Origin: Streptomyces sp. RPT161
Lineage (GTDB): Bacteria; Actinomycetota; Actinomycetes; Streptomycetales; Streptomycetaceae
NCBI RefSeq assembly: GCF_027533845.1
Contig: NZ_JAPZVN010000001.1
Coordinates: 806,001-870,000, forward strand
Reading direction: 5' to 3'
DNA: 64,000 bases
Part shown: positions 18,561 through 37,109 of the stretch, piece after piece
Layout: every line of letters starts with the position of its first letter
Numbering within the stretch: position 1 is the first letter of the stretch
Translations under genes and position numbers: made by a program
The notes under the pieces: model-generated
The model's input: the letters and a program-made list of their open reading frames with translations, nothing else
Told to the model about the DNA's origin: nothing
Databases searched by the model: none

Positions 18561-19205
18561 TCAGGCCCCCTTGGCCGCGGTACGGACCAGGACGAGGCCG
18601 CCGTTCGGACCAGGAACCGCGCCCTTGATGAGCAGCAGGCCCTTCTCCGCGTCAACGGCGTGGACGGTCAGGTTCTGGGTGGTGACCCGCTCGTTGCCCA
18701 TACGGCCTGCCATGCGCAGACCCTTGAACACACGGCCCGGGGTGGCGCAGCCACCGATGGAACCGGGCGAGCGGTGCTTGCGCTGGGTGCCGTGCCCGGC
18801 GCCGAGGCCACGGAAGTTGTGGCGCTTCATGACACCGGCGAAGCCCTTGCCCTTGCTCTTGCCGGTGACGTCGACCTTGACGCCGGCCTCGAACACGTCG
18901 GCGGTGATCTCCTGGCCGAGGGTGTACTCGCTGGCGTCGGCGGTGCGCAGCTCCACCAGGTGGCGGCGCGGCGTCACCTCAGCCTTGGCGAAGTGGCCCT
19001 TGAGGGGCTTGTTGACCTTGCGCGGGTCGATCTCGCCGAAGGCGATCTGCACGGCCTCGTAGCCGTCGGTGTCGGCGGTGCGGACCTGGGTAACGACGCA
19101 GGGCCCGGCCTTGACCACGGTCACCGGGACGACACGGTTGTTCTCGTCCCAGACCTGGGTCATGCCGAGCTTCTCGCCCAGGACGCCCTTAATCTGCTTA
19201 GCCAT
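18561..19205 (-). CDS. rplC: 50S ribosomal protein L3
   Basis: L3 starts large-subunit assembly and reaches towards the peptidyl transferase centre. ATG 19205 ([20 protein letters not shown]) gives 214 residues; an in-frame GTG 12 bases upstream overlaps the GAGGTGA ribosome-binding site. The W-finger region [20 protein letters not shown] is present. It follows rpsJ by 13 bases. Confidence 0.98.
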   Translation of the reverse strand: MAKQIKGVLGEKLGMTQVWDENNRVVPVTVVKAGPCVVTQVRTADTDGYEAVQIAFGEIDPRKVNKPLKGHFAKAEVTPRRHLVELRTADASEYTLGQEITADVFEAGVKVDVTGKSKGKGFAGVMKRHNFRGLGAGHGTQRKHRSPGSIGGCATPGRVFKGLRMAGRMGNERVTTQNLTVHAVDAEKGLLLIKGAVPGPNGGLVLVRTAAKGA

Positions 19206-19218
19206 CTCGCGCGTCACC

Positions 19219-19527
19219 TCAGAGCTTGATCTCGATGTCGACGCCCGCCGGCAGGTCGAGACGCATCAGCGAGTCAACCGTCTTCGGCGTGGGGTCGAGG
19301 ATGTCGATGAGGCGCTTGTGCGTACGCATCTCGAAGTGCTCGCGCGAGTCCTTGTACTTGTGCGGCGACTTGATGACGCAGTACACGTTCTTCTCAGTGG
19401 GCAGCGGCACCGGGCCCGCGACCTGCGCACCAGTACGGGTCACCGTCTCGACGATCTTCTTCGCCGAGGAGTCGATGACCTCGTGGTCGTAGGCCTTGAG
19501 CCGGATGCGGATCTTCTGTCCCGCCAT
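19219..19527 (-). CDS. rpsJ: 30S ribosomal protein S10 (NusE)
   Basis: S10 is a head protein and also acts as NusE in antitermination with NusB and NusG. The 102-residue product starts [19 protein letters not shown] and ends [15 protein letters not shown] 19527 is used; the frame remains open far upstream but that sequence is the non-coding leader. It heads the S10 group. Confidence 0.98.
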   Translation of the reverse strand: MAGQKIRIRLKAYDHEVIDSSAKKIVETVTRTGAQVAGPVPLPTEKNVYCVIKSPHKYKDSREHFEMRTHKRLIDILDPTPKTVDSLMRLDLPAGVDIEIKL

Positions 19528-20003
19528 GGCTACTCCGTAGTCCTGTCTCTCGTAACGCTCTGGGACCCGGCGGCTGGCGCTTTCCCTGCGACTTCCCCGA
19601 CCCACGCGGTCGGGCGTGTCGCGAGCCCTCTCACAGAAATCCACATGCGGGATCCCCGTTCGGGGGGTTTGGGGGAAAGACATCCACCGGGTGCCTGGCG
19701 AGTTCCGCGCTGACGCTTCCCGGAAGATTCCCGTACTTCCGCCCCTGACAAGGGGCGACGAGTACTGCGGGACTCGCTTCCAGTCCTCCCGACGGGAGGC
19801 GCGCAGCATCGGCACTCAACCGAGCAACCTGGCAAGTGTGCCATATCGCTGGCCACTCTGGCCAATCGGGCGGGGGTGCGCCTTGACGGTCCGCGTCGGG
19901 GATGTGGGAAGCGCCTTTCCGTGGCGGACCCCAGAAGCCGTTTCCGCCGTCAAGCGCCCGGATCCCCAGGGCAATTGACGGCGACGCCCCCGCGGGAAAA
20001 CGC
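19528..20003 (-). promoter_or_regulatory. Leader and promoter region of the S10 group
   Basis: About 475 bases without a credible gene separate rpsJ from the tuf terminator. They contain the hairpin shared with the str leader (19596-19614) and a perfect interrupted palindrome TGGCCACTCTGGCCA (19850-19864). Near the palindrome, TTGGCC and CACACT spaced about 19 bases could form a weak promoter. No S10-type L4 leader of the E. coli kind is obvious. Confidence 0.45.
19596..19621 (-). promoter_or_regulatory. S10-leader copy of a hairpin element shared with the str leader
   Basis: On the minus strand the mRNA would read CCCGACC-GCGTG-GGTCGGG, a seven-base stem with a five-base loop (19596-19614), preceded by CGACACG. 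The same 26-base block, with two or so differences, lies at 24557-24582 before rpsL. The hairpin lies roughly 70-87 bases upstream of the rpsJ start codon. Confidence 0.65.
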
Positions 20004-20034
20004 AAAACCCCGCACACCCGAAGGATGTGCGGGG
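20004..20034 (-). terminator. Rho-independent terminator after tuf
   Basis: Nine-base arms CCCCGCACA (20008-20016) and TGTGCGGGG (20026-20034) with a nine-base loop lie 17 bases past the tuf stop. On the minus strand they are followed by TTTTGCGTTTT, so this is a classical terminator separating str from S10. Confidence 0.9.
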
Positions 20035-20051
20035 CTCGCGTTAGCGCTGGG

Positions 20052-21245
<1,194 letters not shown>

Positions 21246-21307
21246 TGGGGTCCTCCTGTGGAGTGGTTCTGTACGCCTTACTTCATCGGCGCCAGGTGAT
21301 CTTTGCC

Positions 21308-21445
21308 GGGTTGGTGAGGACCCCGAAGGGCCTGCTTACGTGTGCCAACCCGCGGATTAAGTGCTGGCCGCCGGGGCACCCGCCGCGTTCCTCACGGTTC
21401 GCGGCGGAATGCCCCGTACTGCCTGCCGTCAAGCCTAAGGCTTGT
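21308..21445 (-). promoter_or_regulatory. Structured fusA-tuf spacer
   Basis: Three inverted repeats lie between fusA and tuf. CAAGCC-TAA-GGCTTG occupies 21431-21445. A long GC hairpin occupies 21373-21415, with outer arms GGGGCA/TGCCCC and inner arms CGCCGCG/CGCGGCG. GGGTTGG/CCAACCC occupies 21308-21314 and 21345-21351. These could be an attenuator plus the leader of a tuf-specific promoter; TTGACG just inside 21431 on the minus strand is a possible -35 but no good -10 follows. Confidence 0.45.
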
Positions 21446-21466
21446 AGGACGTTGCGAGAACGTCGG

Positions 21467-23587
<2,121 letters not shown>

Positions 23588-23625
23588 ATGGCTCAGTCTT
23601 CTCTCGGTTCTCGATGGGGTTGCGA

Positions 23626-24096
23626 CTACCAGCGGTAGTGCGCGAAGGCCTTGTTGGACTCGGCCATCTTGTGGGTGTCCTCACGGCGCTTGACGGAGGC
23701 GCCAAGACCGTTCGAGGCGTCGAGCAGCTCGTTCATGAGGCGCTCGGTCATGGTCTTCTCGCGACGGGCGCGGGAGTAACCGACCAGCCAACGCAGGGCC
23801 AGCGTGGAGGAACGCGCGGGGCGGACCTCGACCGGCACCTGGTAGGTGGCGCCACCGACGCGGCGGCTGCGGACCTCAAGGGTGGGCTTGACGTTCTCAA
23901 GCGCGCGCTTGAGGGTGATGACCGGGTCGTTGCCGGTCTTCTCGCGCAGGCCCTCCATGGCGCCGTAGACGATGCGCTCGGCGGTGGAGCGCTTGCCGTT
24001 CAGCAGCACCTTGTTGATGAGGGAGGTCACCAGAGGAGAGTTGTAGACCGGGTCGATGATGACCGGGCGCTTCGGGGCGGGGCCCTTACGAGGCAT
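23626..24096 (-). CDS. rpsG: 30S ribosomal protein S7
   Basis: S7 nucleates assembly of the 30S head and lies by the E site. The 156-residue product starts [20 protein letters not shown] and has [20 protein letters not shown]. It begins two bases after the rpsL stop. Confidence 0.99.
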   Translation of the reverse strand: MPRKGPAPKRPVIIDPVYNSPLVTSLINKVLLNGKRSTAERIVYGAMEGLREKTGNDPVITLKRALENVKPTLEVRSRRVGGATYQVPVEVRPARSSTLALRWLVGYSRARREKTMTERLMNELLDASNGLGASVKRREDTHKMAESNKAFAHYRW

Positions 24097-24098
24097 TC

Positions 24099-24470
24099 TT
24101 ACTTCTCCTTCTTGGCGCCGTAGCGGCTGCGAGCCTGCTTGCGGTTCTTGACGCCCTGAGTGTCGAGGGAGCCGCGGATGATCTTGTAGCGAACACCCGG
24201 CAGGTCCTTCACACGACCGCCACGCACGAGCACGATGGAGTGCTCCTGCAGGTTGTGGCCCTCACCCGGAATGTAAGCGGTGACCTCGATCCCGCTGGTC
24301 AGACGCACACGCGCGACCTTACGCAGGGCCGAGTTCGGCTTCTTCGGGGTGGTCGTGTAGACACGCGTGCAGACGCCACGGCGCTGCGGGGAACCCTGCA
24401 GTGCGGGCGTCTTGTTCTTCTCGACCTTGTCCTGCCGGCCCTTGCGGACCAGCTGCTGGATCGTAGGCAC
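24099..24470 (-). CDS. rpsL: 30S ribosomal protein S12
   Basis: S12 monitors codon-anticodon pairing at the decoding site. The 123-residue product starts [20 protein letters not shown] and has lysine at both streptomycin positions, K43 (in [14 protein letters not shown]) and K88 (in [10 protein letters not shown]), so it is the wild-type sensitive sequence. It is the first gene of the str cluster, preceded by a long leader. Confidence 0.99.
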   Translation of the reverse strand: MPTIQQLVRKGRQDKVEKNKTPALQGSPQRRGVCTRVYTTTPKKPNSALRKVARVRLTSGIEVTAYIPGEGHNLQEHSIVLVRGGRVKDLPGVRYKIIRGSLDTQGVKNRKQARSRYGAKKEK

Positions 24471-24556
24471 CGTTTCTCCGGTTTCTGTGTGCCAGTCTCG
24501 TTAAAGCTAACCCGAGGCGTTCTGCTGGGCCACAAGCGCTGATCACCGGCACTTTT

Positions 24557-24582
24557 CCCGACCCACGCGGTCGGGTGTGTCG
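24557..24582 (-). promoter_or_regulatory. str-leader copy of a hairpin element shared with the S10 leader
   Basis: The mRNA sense reads CCCGACC-GCGTG-GGTCGGG (24557-24575) preceded by CGACACA, nearly identical to 19596-19621. It lies roughly 90-105 bases upstream of the rpsL start and about 120 bases into the leader predicted from the promoter at 24707-24735. Confidence 0.65.
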
Positions 24583-24706
24583 GAGGCTCCGCGCATACCC
24601 GCTGGGCGGGCACAGGCTTCACATCTCTTGGATGTCGCAGTCTCGGAATTCCGTGCGGACTGAGAGCACGCACAAGAACCCGGGGACACCCCAGGCACAA
24701 GGTCAG

Positions 24707-24735
24707 AGCGTACCTAGCGCATCGGCTCCGGTCAA
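24707..24735 (-). promoter_or_regulatory. Promoter of the str operon (rpsL)
   Basis: On the minus strand TTGACC (24730-24735) and TACGCT (24707-24712) are spaced exactly 17 bases, a good match to the HrdB-type consensus. Transcription would start near 24700, giving a leader of about 230 bases before rpsL. The remainder of the gap to 24854 holds nothing I can name. Confidence 0.7.
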
Positions 24736-24854
24736 AACAAATGCACACGCGTAGGACAGGCCGGGCCGCGCGGACGCTGACGCCACGGTAGTGGCCCCGT
24801 CGCGGTCAGGGAAGGGAGCGGATCCGGCCGGGCGGCACAGCGCGCGCTGCCGGC

Positions 24855-25373
24855 TCAGCCCGCGGCGATGCCCAGCAGGATGATCAGCGTCCAGAACGAG
24901 GCCACCAGCCAGCCCAGCACCAGCCCGGTCGTCGCCATGGCTTCGCCGCCCTCACCGGTGGCGCGGAGCTGTGCCCGTGCCCGGTGCCCCAGCACGATCG
25001 CCGGGACCGCGGGCACCGCCAGGACGACCCCGGCGAGGCCGCAGATCAGCGAGGCCGCCGCCAGCCCGTTCGTCGGCCGTGGCGGCGCCGGCAGGAAGGT
25101 CGGGGGCAGCGATGGCGCCCGCTGCGGCACGGCCGTGGGCATCGGCATCGGCACCGGCCCCTGCGGCAGGTCGGCGACCAGGCCGCCCAACTCGCCGTAG
25201 GTCAGCGCGCGGTAGGCCGCCGCCACCCGCTGCTCGTACTCCTGCTGGCCCAGGCGCCCTTCGGCGAACGCGGCCTTGAGCACGTCCACCGTGCGCTCCC
25301 GGTCGGCGTGCGAGGCGCGCATGCCCGAGGCCGGGCCGTTGTCCCAGGGCTGCAGCCCTCCGTAGTGCGCCAT
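24855..25373 (-). CDS. DUF1707 / DUF4190-like membrane protein
   Basis: This 172-residue protein has an N-terminal DUF1707 domain (MRASHADRERTVDVLKAAF, then EYEQRV and YGELGGLVADLP) at about residues 18-70. A Pro-rich linker and two C-terminal membrane segments follow, with GHRARAQLR between them, the DUF4190 pattern. DUF1707 proteins are common in actinobacteria and their role is unknown. ATG 25373 has GGAGG about 11 bases upstream. It lies between str and rpoC, where S. coelicolor also has small unrelated genes. Confidence 0.75.
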   Translation of the reverse strand: MAHYGGLQPWDNGPASGMRASHADRERTVDVLKAAFAEGRLGQQEYEQRVAAAYRALTYGELGGLVADLPQGPVPMPMPTAVPQRAPSLPPTFLPAPPRPTNGLAAASLICGLAGVVLAVPAVPAIVLGHRARAQLRATGEGGEAMATTGLVLGWLVASFWTLIILLGIAAG

Positions 25374-25607
25374 CCGCCCGCGTACCTCCCCCACTGATAG
25401 GGACCATGCTCCCCGGCTGGGGATCGTGCCCCCATAGTGCTTGACGCGGCGACGGCGCGTGGAGTTCCGCGTGAATCGCCTCCCGCGGGGTTTGTGGATC
25501 TCTCCGGGGCTACGCCCCCCAAGTCCCGGCATCCGCAGGGGATTTCGGCGCGAATGGCCTCCGTCGAGGTTCGGTCCTCCCTGTGCCGCGCGCCCCGCCA
25601 CCTGGAG

Positions 25608-26024
25608 CTACGCCCCCAGAGCTCCGAGCCGCCAGCTCTCCACCCGGCCCGGTGCCGCCGCCGTCACGGTTTTGAACTCCCCCTGGGCAGTGGCCATCCA
25701 GAACCGCTCCCCCACCCCGGTCACCGCGACCGGCAGGCTGCGCCGCCGCAACGGCCCGCCGCCCTCGAACGCCACCGCGGGCGCTCTCCCATCCGCCCCC
25801 GTCCTCCCCCAGGCCAGCGCCCAGGCCGCCCCCCGCCGCCGCCCGCGCAGCGCGCCGAGCAGCAGCCCGCTGAACGCGGTGTCCACGTAGACGCCCAACA
25901 CCCCTTCCCCGTCGAGAAGTTCGACCGCGGCCCGCCCCCGGGTGCCCAGTGCCGGACGGAGGGCGAGTCCGCCGTACGCCCTGGCCGTGCCCGACGACTC
26001 CACGAGTTCGAGCTGATGCCCCAT
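25608..26024 (-). CDS. Hypothetical protein
   Basis: This frame of 138 codons has no family I recognise. It is Gly/Ala/Arg-rich with no clear signal or membrane segment; regions such as GVYVDTAFSGLLLGALRGRR and VAVTGVGERFWMATAQGEF look like a beta-rich domain. ATG 26024 or 26027 follows a GGGGGGGA tract. Codon use is consistent with a real gene. The spacer 25374-25607 carries GC-rich palindromes and no gene. Confidence 0.55.
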   Translation of the reverse strand: MGHQLELVESSGTARAYGGLALRPALGTRGRAAVELLDGEGVLGVYVDTAFSGLLLGALRGRRRGAAWALAWGRTGADGRAPAVAFEGGGPLRRRSLPVAVTGVGERFWMATAQGEFKTVTAAAPGRVESWRLGALGA

Positions 26025-26134
26025 CATGTCCCCCCCGTACCTCACCAGAACCTTCGTTGATCAGCCTCCACCCCGGAAGTCGCCTGATGGATCGTCCCCA
26101 GGTACCGTCCGTCCCACGGGAGCCCTAGGGAATC

Positions 26135-26590
26135 CCCGGGCCCCTGGACCACCGGTCCCCGTTGGCCTGGATGGTCTTCCGAAAGATCGCCGCCGTGGCG
26201 GTGAAGGCGGTCGCGCGCTTCTCCTGCCTCGGCGCGGTGCTGGTGATCCGCGTCCTGGGCACGGCGCTGCCGCCGCGGTGCTCACCGCCTGGTGGATCGT
26301 GCTGCCCATACTGGCCGCGCCCTACCTGCTGGCCGCTGTCAGCCGCCGCGCGGAACCGCGCGCCGACCGCCACGCGGCCGAACTGGGCTTCGCGCCCGCC
26401 CTGGCCGACGTCCTCAACGAGCTGTACGCGCAGGAGCAGACCGCCATCGAACAGGCTGTCGCCATGGGCCGGAAGGCCCAGAGCGGCCCCGGGCACGGCT
26501 GCCCGGCTGCTCTCCTCGCACCCGGACCACTACACCCGGCTTCACCGGCTGGAGCCGTACCTGCCCGCGGCGGAGGGTGGATCTCCGGGG
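26135..26590 (+). pseudogene. Remnant of an M48-type metallopeptidase gene
   Basis: Three consecutive pieces in two reading frames resemble the C-terminal half of an actinobacterial M48 peptidase. The first is a membrane-like segment (VFRKIAAVAVKAVARF) in frame 2. The second, in frame 1, contains ILAAPYLLAAVSRRAEPRAD and HAAELGFAPALADVL, where E..AD matches the third zinc-ligand region. The third, back in frame 2, is RLLSSHPDHYTRLHRLEPYL. At least two frameshifts (near 26275 and 26490) separate them, and no HExxH motif is visible upstream, so the gene looks dead and truncated. It points at rpoC, from which it is separated by the rpoC terminator. Confidence 0.65.
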
Positions 26591-26606
26591 CCAAGCCCCC
26601 ACGGCA

Positions 26607-26650
26607 AAAGGGCGGCTCGCCCCCTCCGAAGAGGGGGCGAGCCGCCCTTT
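26607..26650 (-). terminator. Terminator after rpoC
   Basis: Perfect 20-base arms (26607-26626 and 26631-26650) enclose a four-base loop that reads UUCG on the minus strand, closed by C-G, an exceptionally stable tetraloop. It lies 24 bases past the rpoC stop and ends in a short T run. The plus-strand pseudogene ends just before it. Confidence 0.9.
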
Positions 26651-26673
26651 GACGGTCCCTCGCCAGGAGGCGA

Positions 26674-30573
<3,900 letters not shown>

Positions 30574-30670
30574 TGGTCGTCAATCCCTCTTTCGGGGTCG
30601 AGTGTCAAACATGGTCTGAACGGGTCCGGGGAGAGCCGGGGGCCCTGTGGTGAGGCCCCCGGCCAACCCG

Positions 30671-34156
<3,486 letters not shown>

Positions 34157-34319
34157 GAGGGGGTCCTTCCGAGGGCTCGGACTCACTACGCGCGTACCGG
34201 TCCACCCCTGGGCACACCGGTGACATCCTGGTCGTGGACATCTCCGCTTTTTCGTGCTCAGACTCGGGCTCGCCGCTGGTGACGGGCCAGACGGCAGCTA
34301 ACAGGCAGCGCAAAGGGTC

Positions 34320-34348
34320 AGTGTAGCCACTCGGCACACTGATGTCCA
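34320..34348 (-). promoter_or_regulatory. rpoB promoter
   Basis: TGGACA (34343-34348) and TACACT (34320-34325) on the minus strand are spaced 17 bases, a good housekeeping-type promoter in the 636-base rplL-rpoB gap. The predicted leader is about 155 bases. The rest of the gap (34349-34700) has no gene or element that I can support. Confidence 0.65.
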
Positions 34349-34705
34349 GAGCAGAGATTCGGAGACCGAATCTTCTCCCCCTCGTCATCCATAGGCCCGG
34401 CCGTGGCCGGGCACTACTCCTTGGATCCCGCCTACTTGGATCCTGTCTGGGTCCTGCTGGGTGCTGCGCTCGACCTCAGTCATTCCCGCATCGTCCGCGA
34501 TCCATGCCTCGACACCCGGACCGACATCACGACGCGTCCTGAGAATTGCGCGCTGCGTCCGGTTCGTCAAGGCCCCCGCCCCTCGGAGATCCTCACATCG
34601 GATCCCACGACGGACCCTCGCGGCGGGACTCGGCGAACCAGCGAAGATCACCATACCCGGGTCCGCCGACAACGGCGCGGAACCAGGTGCCCGTCGAGCG
34701 GAAGA

Positions 34706-34743
34706 CCGCAGGGCGGCCACCCGAAAGGGTGGCCGCCCTGCGG
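34706..34743 (-). terminator. Attenuator or terminator between rplL and rpoB
   Basis: Perfect 17-base arms (34706-34722 and 34727-34743) with a four-base loop lie 50 bases past the rplL stop. There is no U-tract. In E. coli a partial terminator at the same place reduces rpoBC transcription; a similar role is likely here, with the promoter at 34320 adding transcripts. Confidence 0.75.
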
Positions 34744-34792
34744 CTGATCAGCCCCTCGAAAGGGGCACACACGGCCTGCGCCGTGTTGGGCC

Positions 34793-35182
34793 TTACTTGA
34801 CCTCGACGGAGGCGCCAGCGGCCTTGAGGGCCTCGGCAGCCTTGTCCGCGGCCTCCTTGGTGGCCTTCTCCAGGACCGGCTTCGGGGTGCCGTCGACCAG
34901 GTCCTTGGCCTCCTTCAGGCCGAGCGAGGTCAGCTCACGCACGACCTTGATGACCTGGATCTTCTTGTCGCCGGCGCCGGTGAGGATGACGTCGAACTCG
35001 TCCTTCTCCTCCTCCTGCGCGGCCTCGGCGCCACCGGCGGCACCGCCAGCCATGACGACGGGCGCGGCAGCGGCGGCGGTGACGTCGAACTTCTCCTCGA
35101 AGGCGGAGACGAACTCGGCCAGCTCGATGAGGGTCATCTCCTCGAACTGCGACAGCAGCTCGTCCTTGGTCAGCTTCGCCAT
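34793..35182 (-). CDS. rplL: 50S ribosomal protein L7/L12
   Basis: L7/L12 is the multicopy stalk protein that recruits translation GTPases. ATG 35182 ([20 protein letters not shown]) gives 129 residues: a helical N-terminal dimer domain, an Ala/Gly hinge (residues about 40-55) and the C-terminal domain with [20 protein letters not shown]. It lies downstream of rplJ by 110 bases. Confidence 0.99.
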   Translation of the reverse strand: MAKLTKDELLSQFEEMTLIELAEFVSAFEEKFDVTAAAAAPVVMAGGAAGGAEAAQEEEKDEFDVILTGAGDKKIQVIKVVRELTSLGLKEAKDLVDGTPKPVLEKATKEAADKAAEALKAAGASVEVK

Positions 35183-35292
35183 GATGGCGGGTCCTTCCAC
35201 TAAGTCGGCAGGTGCCGGATGTACATGTCGGCGGGCGTGCGGCCCGCTACGACCAGCGCGCTCGGGCGGCGCTGGTCAATGCGCGAGCCGAA

Positions 35293-35823
35293 TTACTCGG
35301 CACCGCCCTGCTCGGCCTGCTTGGCGCGCAGCGCGTCCACGGTGCGGACGAGCTTCGACGGCAGCGCCTGGAAGAGGGAGGCAGCCTGGGACTGCTTGCC
35401 CTTCATGGCACCGGCCAGCTTGCTGAGCAGCACCTCGCGGGACTCGAGGTCCGCGAGCTTCTTGATCTCGTCGGCGGACAGCGCCTTGCCCTCAAGGACA
35501 CCGCCCTTGATCACGAGCGCGGGGTTGTCCTTGGCGAAGTCACGAAGCGTCTTCGCCGACGTCACCGGGTCACCGGTGACGAAGGTGATCGCCGTCGAAC
35601 CCATGAACAGGTCGTCGAGCGTGGTGATCCCGGCCTCGTTGGCCGCGATCTTGGTCAGCGTGTTCTTGGCCACGCTGTACTGGGCGTCCTCACCGAGCGA
35701 ACGACGCAGCTGCCTGAGCTGCGCCACGGTGAGACCGGTGTACTCGGTGAGCACAGCGGCGTTGGAGTTGCGGAACTTGTCCGTCAGCTCGGCAACCGCG
35801 GCAGCCTTGTCGGGCCTCGCCAT
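35293..35823 (-). CDS. rplJ: 50S ribosomal protein L10
   Basis: L10 anchors the L7/L12 dimers to 23S rRNA. ATG 35823 ([20 protein letters not shown]) gives 176 residues, with a GGAAGGAGG ribosome-binding site upstream. The C-terminal helix that binds L12 is present ([18 protein letters not shown]). The preceding leader can fold over the ribosome-binding site. Confidence 0.98.
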   Translation of the reverse strand: MARPDKAAAVAELTDKFRNSNAAVLTEYTGLTVAQLRQLRRSLGEDAQYSVAKNTLTKIAANEAGITTLDDLFMGSTAITFVTGDPVTSAKTLRDFAKDNPALVIKGGVLEGKALSADEIKKLADLESREVLLSKLAGAMKGKQSQAASLFQALPSKLVRTVDALRAKQAEQGGAE

Positions 35824-35960
35824 GAGCCTCGGCCTCCTTCCGGGTGATTGCGGACCGCACGGAAGGGGCTTCGAACGTACAAACGCCCCGGCGCAGGGGC
35901 GCACGGGGCGTGGCTCGACCGGACATGGTCCGGGAGCTGGTCCTCAAACACACCTGCGCG
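35824..35960 (-). promoter_or_regulatory. Candidate L10 (rplJ) leader
   Basis: The bases before rplJ can form several helices, including CCTTCCG with CCGGAAGG, which would occlude the GGAAGGAGG ribosome-binding site, and a GC stem around CGCCCCGGCGCAGGGGCG. An L10-L12 binding leader at this place is widespread in bacteria (Rfam L10_leader). I identify it by position and folding potential, not by a verified consensus. Confidence 0.5.
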
Positions 35961-36062
35961 GGCCGTCCGCATCTAGCGGATCCTTCGGTCACCATGCCCG
36001 GATATGGGCACGACGACGACCAGCGGTCTCTGGCTTCTGGATGAGAGTACGCGAGTGCCGCT

Positions 36063-36085
36063 CCGGGAGGCAAATCGCCTCCCGG
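36063..36085 (-). terminator. Hairpin after the lipoprotein gene
   Basis: Nine-base arms CCGGGAGGC and GCCTCCCGG with a five-base loop lie 15 bases past the lipoprotein stop, separating it from the rplJ leader. Confidence 0.65.
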
Positions 36086-36099
36086 CGGGGGGCTCCCGG

Positions 36100-36984
36100 T
36101 CAGTTCCCGAGGTTCTGCGCCTGCTTGGTGATGTCGGCGACGTCGGTGGTCTGCGATGCCGGGGGCGGGGTGACGTTCACCTTCACCCCGTAGTCGGAGT
36201 AGTAGATCTCCTGCCGGATGTTGGACGTCGGGGTGTGCACCTGCTCAAGCTTCTTCACCAGCAGGTTGTCCCCGTTGACCCATATGTCGATCTGGTCGGA
36301 GGTCACCCCGTCGTCGTGCAGCTGCTGCTTCAACTGGTCCTGCTCGGTCGGGCTCAGGCCGGGAGTGGTGTCCGCGGCGAGCTTCCCGGCGTCCACCAGG
36401 CCCGAGTAGTGCGTCGTCTCGACTCCGCGGACGGTCTCCTTGCCGACCACCTTGACGTCGCCGCTGGCGATCAGCATCAGCACCGTCTGGTTGGGGCTGC
36501 CGCTCTGCATCTGCTGGCGTATGGCCTTGCCGTTGGCGCCCTGCTTGTCCAACTCGGCGTAGGGGTACTGCAGCCAGTGGTCGCCGCCCGACTTGCCGCC
36601 CATCCGCATGTACAGGGCGTCCTTGGTGTATCGAGCCTCGTTCATGCCCATGGCGCCCGCAACCGAGCCCCCCTCCGGGGTGATCGTCACGTCGCCTTGG
36701 TAGCCGTCCGACCAGTCCACCGCACCCGACTGGTGCGTCTTACCCAACTGCCCCTGGTCGATCTCGGCGTCCACCTTGGCCGAATGGGCCTTGTCCGTGC
36801 TGCTCTTGACCTTCAGCAGGTCGCTGATGGCCGAGGCGATCACCGGCTGCTGCTGGCCGCCGGACGGCGCACCGGCCTGCTGGGCGCCGGTGTTGGACTT
36901 GCCGCCGCCGCAGGCCGAGACGGTGCCCAGTGCGGCGACGACGGCAACTGCCGTGGCGACGTTGCGTAGTTGGGTGCTGCGCAT
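36100..36984 (-). CDS. Secreted lipoprotein, LppX/LprG-like
   Basis: The 294-residue product has a signal peptide (MRSTQLRNVATAVAVVAAL) with lipobox VSAC at about residues 22-25, so it is lipidated and attached to the outer face of the membrane. The rest (SAISDLLKVKSSTDKAHSAK onward, with VRGVETTHYSGLVDAGKL and WVNGDNLLVKKL) resembles the LppX_LprAFG fold, which binds lipids in mycobacteria; its ligand here is unknown. ATG 36984 follows GGGGGAGAAG. It sits between rplA and rplJ and is bounded by hairpins on both sides, so it is probably transcribed alone. Confidence 0.8.
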   Translation of the reverse strand: MRSTQLRNVATAVAVVAALGTVSACGGGKSNTGAQQAGAPSGGQQQPVIASAISDLLKVKSSTDKAHSAKVDAEIDQGQLGKTHQSGAVDWSDGYQGDVTITPEGGSVAGAMGMNEARYTKDALYMRMGGKSGGDHWLQYPYAELDKQGANGKAIRQQMQSGSPNQTVLMLIASGDVKVVGKETVRGVETTHYSGLVDAGKLAADTTPGLSPTEQDQLKQQLHDDGVTSDQIDIWVNGDNLLVKKLEQVHTPTSNIRQEIYYSDYGVKVNVTPPPASQTTDVADITKQAQNLGN

Positions 36985-37046
36985 GCTGCTTCTCCCCCAT
37001 GATCGATGTGCGGCTAGAACGCTAGCGCATGCCACTGACAACACGA

Positions 37047-37092
37047 CCGGACCCCCGGTCGCCCGTGGTGACACGGGTGACCGGGGGTCCGG
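37047..37092 (-). terminator. Terminator after rplK-rplA
   Basis: Two 21-base arms (37047-37067 and 37072-37092), paired throughout with one G-U, and a four-base loop lie 17 bases past the rplA stop. This is one of the longest hairpins in the window. Confidence 0.85.
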
Positions 37093-37109
37093 AAGCGGTG
37101 CGCCGCGGA

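Noticed and set aside
19528-19815. N-terminal extension of rpsJ into its leader
   Set aside because: S10 proteins start at [10 protein letters not shown]; the upstream frame covers the leader hairpin.
24099-24470. Possible streptomycin-resistance allele in rpsL
   Set aside because: Both K43 and K88 are present, the sensitive form.
24299-24748. Minus-strand frame over the rpsL leader and 5' part
   Set aside because: Out of frame with rpsL and crosses the promoter and leader; no ribosome-binding site.
35844-36044. Small plus-strand frame opposite the rplJ leader
   Set aside because: No ribosome-binding site and conflicts with the leader of rplJ.
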